Assembly (NCBI RefSeq): GCF_000003605.2
Contig: NW_003108084.1
Location: 942,530 to 974,069, forward strand
Length of the DNA stretch: 31,540 nt
Direction: 5' to 3'
Source of the DNA: Saccoglossus kowalevskii
Taxonomy: Eukaryota > Hemichordata > Enteropneusta > Harrimaniidae
The notes beneath the pieces are model-generated. The model was not told where the DNA came from, searched no databases, and saw nothing but the letters and a program-made list of their open reading frames with translations. Position numbers and translations under genes: made by a program. How positions within the stretch are numbered: the first letter of the stretch is position 1; the number at the start of each line of letters is the position of its first letter. This document shows positions 15,681 through 26,400 of the stretch, in pieces.

Positions 15681-16138
15681 CTGCTTGTTTATTAGAATAC
15701 TGTAAAAGGACTGTAGGTCTGAATGTGGCATTTTTTGTTCATGAGAAGTGAATGACTTCTATAACAGTACCGGTATTTGGTTTGCATATCGGGGAGTAGG
15801 CTTGGTAAGTTACCACTTATTCCTGAGTGTAGTTAAGATGAAGACTGAGGAATAGATAGTGTTCTGTAATTGTCAATAAAAAAAATGTTTTCCCACCACA
15901 AGAATTCTTATCAGTGAAATATTTTTTTTATCATGTTAAATGATATTGGGGATAATAAATCCAGTGATTCCCTACGAATACACATTGAGTATTCTAAAAT
16001 TCTCTTTCATTCTTATATATGAACTTTGAATCACAATTTTGCAAGATTAGTATAACCAGTTTTGATCAAATAAAACTGAATTGCGAAAGCAAGGTTCTTT
16101 TAGCTAAAGATGCCACCACTTTTTAAAAAAAAAAAAAC
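15681..16138. other. Stretch without recognised features
   Basis: AT-rich sequence with no exon, RNA gene or clear repeat. An AATAAA occurs near 15877 on the + strand, but no upstream gene end can be linked to it with confidence. Confidence 0.45.
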
Positions 16139-16435
16139 ATGTTTATGAACATTACCAGAATATGCAAAAATCAAACTTTTTATTTGAGGAGGTCAGCCAG
16201 TGAAAGTACAGACTGGCATGTTGCAACTACTAGGAAACTTATGATTATCATAAATAGAAATTATAAACAGTGTGATAGTAATGTTATGGAAGATGAAATA
16301 CATTTTCTGATAGAGTGCTCTAAATTTTACATCAAGACAAATTTCCCAAATTTATGTACATACTTGTTATTACTACCGGTACATGCTGATAGAAGCAACA
16401 ATAAGTTTTTTGTCAAAATCTGTGCATATTACTAA
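16139..16435 (+). pseudogene. LINE reverse transcriptase C-terminal fragment
   Basis: The frame encodes, around residues 43-62, the pattern QCDSNVMEDEIHFLIECSKF. This corresponds to the conserved end of many non-LTR retrotransposon polymerases (C-x-C-N...-EDEIHFL-x-C-x-Y/F). Upstream LRRSASESTDWHVAT also fits the usual spacing. No catalytic region is present nearby, so it is an isolated 3' remnant of a LINE unlike the one at 10285. Confidence 0.6.
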
Positions 16436-16688
16436 TATTACACACTGCCTGAAAACACAGGAAATTTCCCCATTGAGCAAAAAGCCAATTGGCATGTTAT
16501 TCTTGCATGATCAAGGTGGTGTTTACTTTCCCCACACTACTGAACAAAATAATGTTTTTGAACGTCCTGGATTTGAATCCCAGATGGGCATGAGAAAAAC
16601 CTCATTTTGAAAAATTTTCATTGTTTAGAGCAAAGGTGCTAGGAGGAAATAGGAACTGTTAAAATAATAGAGACAAGCGAAAAAGTAG
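16436..16688. other. Stretch without recognised features
   Basis: No supported feature between the LINE remnant and the next MITE. Confidence 0.4.
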
Positions 16689-16838
16689 TACTGTAAAATC
16701 TGTATTAGACACCGCGGCTTCTATTCAGAGGGAATGCAGCTTCTATTAGAGCATCCGCACATATGGGAAATGATGATTTTTTGGATCTCAATTATTCAAA
16801 AAATAATGGGCGCGACTTCTATTGGAATGCGGCAGTAC
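16689..16838 (-). mobile_element. MITE family M2, copy d (one end lost)
   Basis: It starts TACTGTAAAATCTGTATTAG and contains GCGGCTTCTATTCAGAG, TCCGCACATATGGGAAATG and GCGCGACTTCTATT. The right end stops at GCGGCAGTA, so the terminal CTAATACAGATTTTA segment is missing. Internal blocks read in the same direction as copy c. Confidence 0.72.
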
Positions 16839-17373
16839 AATCATTAACACACTACGTTTGGTGATAACAAGAAATTCTTTCCTGATAACTCAAAACATTA
16901 TATTATTTGTATTTACAGCAAAGAAGATCATAAACATAGCCTGATTTAAAAAAAAAGAACTGAGCCAGGATATCCTGCCATATTCAATAGTGAAACAATC
17001 AGATTACATTTATTTAATCTAGATATGCTTTTGTTTTATCAAAAGCATGAATTGGTGGGTTATAGCGACAAAAGTATAAACACTTGAGGATGTGGTTGTT
17101 GAAAATGACACAGAAGAAATTGATCTTGTGAGGCGGCGTAATATAAAACCGTGTACAAAGCGACCATCTACAACATGGCCAGATTCCTGGAAGTAGCAAG
17201 GTCCATGGCTTTTTAAAGCAATGATCAGAACATTGTGTATTCACACACCTATCCTGAATAAATAAATAATAAGCCCAAAGTCCGCTGGGCGGCCATTATG
17301 TAAATTCCCTCATTTTGATTCCTGTTCATTAAAGGTTCTTCCATTGTGGTAGCAGATAACCTTATTGGTTATA
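16839..17373. other. Presumed Zwilch 3' untranslated and downstream region
   Basis: This lies immediately 3' of the Zwilch stop on the minus strand. A minus-strand AATAAA occurs at 17009-17014 (TTTATT on the + strand), about 360 nt after the stop, and is the only canonical polyadenylation signal noticed here. Its use is inferred. Confidence 0.4.
17009..17014 (-). terminator. Candidate polyadenylation signal of Zwilch
   Basis: AATAAA on the minus strand, about 360 nt downstream of the Zwilch stop codon. It is a hexamer match in AT-rich DNA and so may be fortuitous. Confidence 0.3.
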
Positions 17374-17453
17374 TCACAAATACTGTATCTTGCTGTGTGT
17401 GATCATGGTTTGATAGTAATGTAAACTGTCTTCATCATTGTCCGTAAGTACAT
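17374..17453 (-). CDS. ZWILCH: Zwilch last coding exon
   Basis: The acceptor is TCTTTGCAG before 17453, phase in 1. It encodes residues 460-485 of the visible protein, DVLTDNDEDSLHYYQTM to SKIQYL, then TGA at 17376-17374. Its length and ending parallel the vertebrate C-terminus. Confidence 0.88.
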
Positions 17454-20400
17454 CTGCAAAGACATATTAGTATTATCACAGGTTTGGCTTACTCTTTTCC
17501 ATTCACCTGAATTCAGTTTATCATACATATACTGTGAAAAGGTTCTATTATTCATATTTATTGTATTTTTGACTTGTTTATGTAAACACTTTAGAAAAAT
17601 TTACAAATGAAGCTAAAATCGTACCTTGGTCTTCAATGTTAGTATGTTTAAATGGTGGTGTAGAACTCAGTTGGTATGAGGTTGCAATACTGGTGCCAGG
17701 ACTAGTCAACTTCAGTCTCCATGTTGAGGGATGTATGCTGTAAATTAATGTAATGACTAATATTCAATGAAATGACTAGCGGCTGGGCTCTTGGATAACA
17801 CCAGAATAGTGGCCAGTTTTAAAGGCAGTGGTTCATACAGCTGGACTCTCTAATAACGCAGGAATAGTGGCCAAATTTAAAGGCCATGTTTCATACAGCT
17901 GGGTTCTTAGATAACGCAAGAATAGTGGCCAGTTTTAAAGACCATGGTTCATACAGCTGGGTTCTTAGATAACGCAAGAATAGTGGCAAGTTTTAAAGGC
18001 CATGGTTCATACAGCTGGGTTCTTGGATAACGCAAGAATAGTGGCCAGTTTTAAAGACCATGGTTCATACAGCTGGGCTCTCGAATAACGCAGGAATAGT
18101 GGGCCAGTTTTAAAGGCAGTGGTTCATACAGCTGGGCTCTCAAATAACGCAGCAATAGTGGCCAGTTTTAAAGGCAGTGGTTCATACAGCTGGGCTCTCA
18201 AATAATGCAGCAATAGTGGCCAGTTTTAAAGGCAGTGGTTCATACAGCTGGGTTCTTAGATAACGCAAGAATAGTGGCCAGTTTTAAAGGCAGTGGTTCA
18301 TACAGTTGGGCTCTCAAATAACGCAGCAATAGTGGCCAGTTTTAAAGGCAGTGGTTCATACAGCTGGGTTCTCAAATAATGCAGCAATAGTGGCCAGTTT
18401 TAAAGGCAGTGGTTCATACAGCTGGGTTCTTGAATAACGCAGGAATAGTGGCCAATTTCAAAGGCAGAGGTTCATACAGCTGGGTTCTTAGATAACGCAA
18501 GAATAGTGGCCAGTTTTAAAGGCAGTGGTTCATACAGCTGGGCTCTCAAATAACGCAGCAATAGTGGCCAGTTTTATAGGCAGTGGTTCATACAGCTGGG
18601 CTCTCAAATAACGCAGCAATAGTGGCCAAATTTAAAGGCCATGGTTCATACAGCTAGGCTCTCAAATAACGCAGCAATAGTGGCCAGTTTTATAGGCAGT
18701 GGTTCATACAACTGGGCTCTCTAATAACGCAGGAATAGTGGCCAAATTTAAAGGCCATGTTTCATACAGCTGGGTTCTTAGATAATGCAAGAATAGTGGC
18801 CAGTTTTAAAGACCATGGTTCATACAGCTGGGCTCTTGAATAACGCAAGAATAGTGGCCAGTTTTATAGGCAGTGGTTCATACAGCTGGGCTCTCTAATA
18901 ACGCAGGAATAGTGGCCAAATTTAAAGGCCATGGTTCATACAGCTGGGTTCTTGGATAACGCAAGAATAGTGGCCAGTTTTAAAGGCAGTGGTTCATACA
19001 GCTGGGCTCTCAAATAACGCAGGAATAGTGGCCAGTTTTAAAGGCAGTGGTTCATACAGCTGGGCTCTCGAATAACACAGGAATAGTGGCCAGTTTTATA
19101 GGCAGTGGTTCATACAGCTGGACTCTCTAATAACGCAGGAATAGTGGCCAAATTTAAAGACCATGGTTCATACAGCTGGGCTCTTGAATAACGCAGGAAT
19201 AGTGGCCAAATTTAAAGGCCATGGTTCATACAGCTGGGTTCTTAGATAACGCAAGAATAGTGGCCAGTTTTATAGGCAGTGGTTCATACAGCTGGGCTCT
19301 CGAATAACGCAGGAATAGTGGCCAAATTTAAAGGCCATGGTTCATACAGCTGGGTTCTTAGATAACGCAAGAATAGTGGCCAGTTTTAAAGGCCATGGTT
19401 CATACAGCTGGGTTCTTGGATAACGCAGGAATAGTGGCCAGTTTTAAAGGCAGTGGTTCATACAGCTGGGCTCTCAAATAACGCAGCAATAGTGGCCAGT
19501 TTTAAAGGCAGTGGTTCATACAGCTGGGTTCTTAGATAACGTAAGAATAGTGGCCAGTTTTAAAGGCAGTGGTTCATACAGCTGGGTTCTTGAATAACAC
19601 AGGAATAGTGGCCAAATTTAAAGACCATGGTTCATACAGCTGGGCTCTTGAATAACGCAGGAATAGTGGCCAAATTTAAAGGCCATGTTTCATACAGCTG
19701 GGCTCTCGAATAACGCAAGACCATGGTTCATACAGCTGGGTTCTTAGATAACGCAAGAATAGTGGCCAGTTTTAAAGGCCATGGTTCATACAGCTGGGTT
19801 CTTGGATAACGCAGGAATAGTGGCCAGTTTTAAAGGCAGTGGTTCATACAGCTGGGCTCTCAAATAACGCAGCAATAGTGGCCAGTTTTAAAGGCAGTGG
19901 TTCATACAGCTGGGTTCTTAGATAACGTAAGAATAGTGGCCAGTTTTAAAGGCAGTGGTTCATACAGCTGGGTTCTTGAATAACACAGGAATAGTGGCCA
20001 AATTTAAAGACCATGGTTCATACAGCTGGGCTCTTGAATAACGCAGGAATAGTGGCCAAATTTAAAGGCCATGTTTCATACAGCTGGGCTCTCGAATAAC
20101 GCAAGAATAGTGGCCAGTTTTAAAGACCATGGTTCATACAGCTGGGCTCTCTAATAACGCAGGAATAGTGGCCAAATTTAAAGGCCATGGTTCATACAGC
20201 TGGGTTCTTGGATAATGCAAGAATAGTGGCAAGTTTTAAAGGCAGTGGTTCATACAGCTGGGCTCTCTAATAACGCAAGAATAGTGGCCAGTTTTAAAGA
20301 TCATGGTTCATACAGCTGGGCTCTTGAATAACGCAGGAATAGTGGCCAATTTCAAAGGCAGAGGTTCATACAGCTGGGTTCTTGGATAACGCAAGAATAG

Positions 20401-23400
20401 TGGCCAGTTTTAAAGGCAGTTTTTTCATACAGCTGGGCTCTCAAATAACGCAAAAATAGTGGCCAGTTTTAAAGATCATGGTTCATACAGCTGGGCTCTT
20501 GAATAACGCAGGAATAGTGGCCAATTTCAAAGGCAGAGGTTCATACAGCTGGGTTCTTGGATAACGCAAGAATAGTGGCCAGTTTTAAAGGCAGTTTTTT
20601 CATACAGCTGGGCTCTCAAATAACTCAAGAATAGTGGCCAAATTTAAAGGCAGTGATTCATACAGCTGGGTTCTAGGATAACGCAAAAATAGTGGCCAGT
20701 TTTAAAGGCAGAGGTTCATACAGCTGGGTTCTTGGATAACGCAAGAATAGTAGCCAGTTTTAAAGGCAGTGATTCATACAGCTGGGCTCTCAAATAACGC
20801 AAAAATAGTGGCCAGTTTTAAAGGCAGTGATTCATACAGCTGGGCTCTCAAATAACGCAAAAATAGTGGCCAGTTTTAAAGGCAGTGATTCATACAGCTG
20901 GACTCAAATAACACAAGAATAGTGGCCAGTTTTAAAGGCAGTGGTTCATACAGCTGGGATTTTAGATGTCAGGGAACCAAGCTTCAAGGGCAGTGGTTTA
21001 TACAGTTTAGATTCATGATTTTCAGTAACCCAGTAAAAGTGGTGATTCTTACAGTTGGGCTACGAGATGTTGGAAAAGCACGAAAAAGTAGCCATCTTTA
21101 AGGGCAGTGGTTCATGCGATTCAAATTTGTCACACGACAGGGTAATGCAGTAACTTGTTCTTACCCTGAATAAAGTCCTTTCACTAATGGTGCTGGTACA
21201 TGAAGATCAAAAATAGGAACTTCATTGTGTGGAGAGTCTTCATAAAATTTCAATGATTGTCTGTAAAGCAAATGCAAAGAAAATCGCCATTTCATTATTT
21301 AAATGTACATACTGTGACACTACATTTGAATTAATGTGAATAATTTTAAGATTTTTGCTTTGGAATGCATGCCAAATCTCGCAAACTGCTGGAAATGATA
21401 TATTAAAACAGTTTGAATGTATAAGGCTGCAGTGGTACATTCATTTGATAATAATTCTGCAACTCCGATGCCGTGATGTGACACCTCTGTACCTACCGAA
21501 TTAATGATCGTTGATTTGGTTGTGGTAATTTAAGAAATGCTTGTGATCCCACAGTAAGTTCTAGTACATTGTAAAACCTCTGTACTCTTTCTATTTGATC
21601 TTCTATCGGTATGGCAGTACTGGTGTAAAAATCTAATTCATTCATCATTATTAATTTTCCCCCTACAAAACAAAAATAATAATTCATGTCACCAATATGC
21701 ATGCGGGGTGTATTCAGTTGGCTCAAGGAAACACAAAATATACAACTTTTTAGGCCCCACAAACAACTTTTTTGTTAACATCAAAAATACCCACATACCA
21801 CAATGGGCCTAGTTTGTTTGCACACTTTTGTGCATGGCTCTTAAGATATAGATGTACAGGTTCATGGGCACTCGGAGTGACATTTTTTCTTTTGGTTTTT
21901 CTTGTCAATGCCGGAACATACTCACAAATCGATTTTAAAATATAGGAAGCACGAAAGTCCCGAAACTTTGTTTATGTTGATCTTTGATTGACAAGTCAAT
22001 GTTGACGTTATATGCAAATGAGTTGTTGGCCTCAGTTGGCTGGCCCAAGCGCTATCAACTAGTCTTGCAAACTAAACAAACATACAGTAGTAAATGATAA
22101 GTAAACTTTTTCACCCTTAACTCGCAACATGTCGAGAACTTCTAGCCTGGCAGCTTCCAGTGCGGCTGATCTGCACTGGCTCGGAAGATGAATTCTGATT
22201 GGCTAAAAAAACAAAAAACTTGTGGCGTTGAATGCACGTTCATTGTCAGTATTGTTATGCAAATTCAAACTAGCTAATCATTTACAACTTTCCGAGCCAG
22301 TGCAGATTAGCCCTTCCAGTGGTATACTATTAAATAATTTATTTTTGTTCATGCATTTTTTTCTCCAAAGGCATTTTAAAACTGATGGATACATTTTTCG
22401 TTTCGCTGTAACGATCACTGTGCTGAATGGATAAACACCATTGCTGTGCTGTCATCGATAACTAACTTGTGGCAAAATATGCAAATGTAAAATGCTCTGT
22501 TAATTAAAAATAAAGAATACCCTGGAAATTACAGAAAAATCGGCAACGAAATGCTGTTTTTTAAAAACCACGGAAAAATCAAGCACTCTGCAAGCCATCT
22601 TGGTTACCTGAATCAGAAACCCCCCTTGTCAGCTAGCATACATCATCTTGTAGCGATGATGCAAAGTACGTTGTACGGCCGTGCTCGGCGATCTCAGGTA
22701 CTAAGGCACTCTATGAACGAGGTATTTCCAGAGGTCTGGGTTCGTTTAATTTTTATCAACCCGTCTCGTCCGTAGTTGAATGAAACCTGTCTTGATTTAC
22801 AATATTTTATTTTGAGTATGTTCCATTATTCACAATGCTAAGAAATTTCAACAGACTATAGCCAAGACTGTTTGGATAATAAAAAGCAAAAAAAAAATTC
22901 ACAAGAACCTGCATCTATAACTTAAGACAAATGGACTCGCCAAATGTAAAAAAACTACCAGTAGTGGCTACAGATGTGTAATATAATCACACCCCAGGAC
23001 TTCATTTTAATGCTTAGTACATATTTCACATAATTGTTCCAAAACCTCAAGAAATCTCTATGAATGATTTAAAACATTAACCTACTCTTGTCTCCTACAT
23101 TGCTCCTAATTATGTAGGATCATTTCATTGCTGTCAGTTTTGAAATTTCAGCTGCTATGTAAATTTTCTTATTTTTCAAAAGTTACAGTTATGTAATACA
23201 TTTTCAAATGTCATTATAAAGTTGAAACATGACAGAAAAACACTTTCTCTGTGGAGATGTAAAGAATATGACAATGTGTTGGTGCCATCATATAGAATAC
23301 AACACTTTGATGAACTGCAAAACTACAAACACTGAATGTCTACAGGGCAATGCGTATTCAGTGTTTGGAAAACTACCTCTTCCTGTGTGGGGTTGGGGTA

Positions 23401-26400
23401 GCAGGAGGTTTTACTATTAAAAAAGGCCAAGCTGTCTATGGCCTTGCTCACTACGAAAATTATCAAATAAAATGAGCAAATTGTACAGTTTAATGTGTGT
23501 ATTGAATGTGAAAACATGAGCACTGGTAACCTTTCGACCAGTACAGGCGACTTTCAAAAGTTACTAGTCCTGATGTCTGGCAATAATTTATAGCCAATTT
23601 CATACACTGGTGTATTCTTGATCTCATGGCACTTACCAACGAAGTATGTTGTGTAATCTCTTCTGATTTTATCCACTCCTAACTCGACCAATAACTCTAA
23701 AGGCTGGCTAGTATCCACTTTACGATTTTCAACTTTCCCTTGATAAGACAATCGAACCTCTTTTGCTAATAATGTTTGATTACTTCGGTGGACCTATCAC
23801 AATTGAGAAAACATCACTTTTAGGCCAGGAAAAAAAATTTCTGTTTCTTGTTTCATGGATTTTTTTTTTTTTTTTTTCGAAGACTGAGCTAAAATGGGGT
23901 AAATTTGAGACAAGTGTGAGTAAAAGCGCATTTTGGAATGCTTTAGAAGAAAAAAAAAAACATTTGAGGCACCATAGTTCAAAATGATGCGTGCCGAAAA
24001 GGAGAAACAGAGATTTTTTTTTTCTCAGCCTTACAATCAACCCTCAGATTATGTTACAGTATCAATACAACATGATTTAGGACAATGGTAAATATCGAAA
24101 TCACATTACACACCATTCATTAAGCTATGTTACATGCGATTGATTCCTTTGCAATTGTGAAGAGTTATTGCTACGGTACCTTGTCAGTTAACGCATCTGT
24201 CCTTACCATTGTGATACGTATTTGTAGAATTGTTTTATTAATTGGCTCATTAACATGCATGCAAAACTACCTAAAACCAAAGTCTAGATTTGCTTTACAA
24301 CAACACACTTTTTACATGGCTTTAAATACTGAAATGGAGATGCTGAATTGCTCAAGTTACAAACATTCAGTTACAAAAATGTAACTCACCCAATTTTGAG
24401 AAACTACACCCAATTTTACTAGTAAAAGATAACCAAACTTAGAGTTACGGGAAACATTAAACAAGACAAAAATCTATGTTGCTCACAACTTAAAGTTCTG
24501 TTAACTGTTAATTGAACATTGACTTACAATTTGGGCATGGTTTCGCAAATATGGGTGTTGTCATTTTTGTTACTTGATGTTCGCAACTAGAATAATTCAG
24601 CATATCAATGAGTTATTTTTGCTTGTCCAGCAAGTTAGTATACTGCCCTCTATAGTTTGGAATTGAACAAAAATCAAAGCAAAAAACTTGGTTAACTGTT
24701 AAAGTTGCTATTAACTCATATTCCAGTGAACAGTTAATTGAACACCAAGTTATAATTTGGGCTTGGTTCTAAAATATGGGTGTGGTAATTTTTTGAAAAA
24801 TCTTGAAAAACAAACATAGAAATAATATTGATAATTAGTCATTCATTGTCAATGATATATTTCCTGTTTGTATTTGGATGCACTTGCAGACACAAAAGGG
24901 AGAAGGAATTGAGGCAAAACAAAAACACAAACAATTGGCATGCATATGAAAACCACAGTCTTGCCTTTGTACCAAAATTTTACAAAATCAGTTACGCACG
25001 TTTCGACCCCCCCCCCCCCCAAATGGTCAAAGAGTATGAATTAAACCAGCATGGCCACCAGTCGCATTTCAAATCAAACCACAAGACTAACATACATCAA
25101 TGTCACATTCTATTCATACCAAGTTTGAATGAAATCGAGCTGGGCATACCCAAGAGTAATGGGTAATGTTTTTTTTGGACAAATATTTCTATAAATCAGC
25201 AAACAATGTGATTTTTGGCTCATATAAGCTTACTTAACCTTTTCACTACCAGACTTTCTCGCCCAAATTTTTCTGCATTTTTCCAATATTTTCAATATTT
25301 CTGGAAAATAATTTGGCTATTTTTGTCCCAAACTTCTGAAGGATCGTGTAGACTATAAACAGAAATATTTTGTGAATCTGTGGTGAAAAAGTTAAGTGCA
25401 TGCAATACTATACATTGTATAAAAGAGACAATATACTTGTATCAAGAAAGCTTACCATAGGCTGTATATCTCCACACTGCAATGCTGAATGTATAATACC
25501 TAATGACTCGATAACTTCTTTATAGCTACCAGCATTACACAATATATTCCACAATTGTTCTGTAAAGTCTAAATCCTCCCTCTCTGGCATCATCTGATTG
25601 TGCAGCAGTGATTCAAAGTCCTTTTCTTTGCTACTTTCTTCCAGCCTGGGTTGTTCCTGTTTTTGGAAATACCATTACTGACCTAGGTATTCACGAAAAG
25701 CGACAACCGACCTGATGGCCGAAATAGCTGTGGTAATCAAGTCAAGTAATACACAACCATAAGACTGGCTGTTAAGAATGTACCAACTTCATCAAACAAA
25801 TTGTTTACAAAAATGATGTACACATCAAATATTAAATCAATCGGGCAGATAGTTTTCAAAAATATGAAAATATCATTTTGTACCGAAATTAATAAATCAA
25901 TAATATCACAAAACTAAAATCTGACAAATCTTGATAAACAAGCCTATTCAGGATACCTACATAAAACGTACTAAAAACAATGGGAATTGTATTTTTCAAG
26001 AAGTCACAAATACATGTAGCATTTTTGACTAAAAATTACCAAAATATTCACGACAGATTGACAGCGGAGTTAATGATAGTTGACTAATGACACTTTGTCA
26101 ATAAAGGACAAAGGCCAAGCAAAATTGCTTTTTATTTTTATTCTGAAATTGTCATTAAATTTGTGATTTATCATGATTATAAAGGGAATTTATTTCCTTA
26201 ATTTCATCCATTATTTCTAAAATTCTGCAAAAAGCTATGTTGTGAACGTTCAGAAACATGTATATTTTTTCTGCAATATGGAAGAGAACATGTAATTTTT
26301 AATATTGTTGATTGATACTGTATTTTGACAAGTACAGTTACATGATATCTTGTTTTGATCATAATTTAGTGGGAGTTAGTTAACATGCCGAAATGCCTAC

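Larger units (their letters stand above)
17782..20958 (+). repeat. 58-bp minisatellite, about 55 units
   Basis: The unit (+ strand) runs CAGTGGTTCATACAGCTGGG, CTCTCAAATAACGCAGCAAT, AGTGGCCAGTTTTAAAGG, which is 58 bp. Variant positions fall into a few linked types: CTCTCAAATAACGCAGCAAT, TTCTTAGATAACGCAAGAAT, and CTCTCTAATAACGCAGGAAT with CCAAATTTAAAGGCCATGG. The unit length is not a multiple of three and contains no continuing frame, so it is non-coding. Higher-order duplications are listed separately. Confidence 0.97.
17738..21164 (-). other. Zwilch intron almost entirely made of minisatellite
   Basis: The intron runs on the minus strand from donor GTAAGA (21164) to acceptor AATTTACAG (17738). 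About 3.2 of 3.4 kb is the 58-bp tandem repeat and its degenerate flank. Nothing else is recognised. Confidence 0.85.
23794..25455 (-). other. Zwilch intron between visible exons 6 and 7
   Basis: It contains long A/T homopolymers (about 23860-23880 and 23949-23960), an imperfect direct repeat pair (24487-24570 and 24716-24795), a C14 run, and an M1 MITE near the exon 6 donor. No exon is seen. Confidence 0.6.

Noticed and set aside
17782-20958. CRISPR-like or coding tandem array
   Set aside because: Units are contiguous with no unique spacers, the period of 58 bp is not a multiple of three, and the context is a eukaryotic intron.
22551-22775. 74-codon + strand frame in a GC-richer patch
   Set aside because: No family recognised on either strand, and Zwilch exons on both sides join in frame without it.
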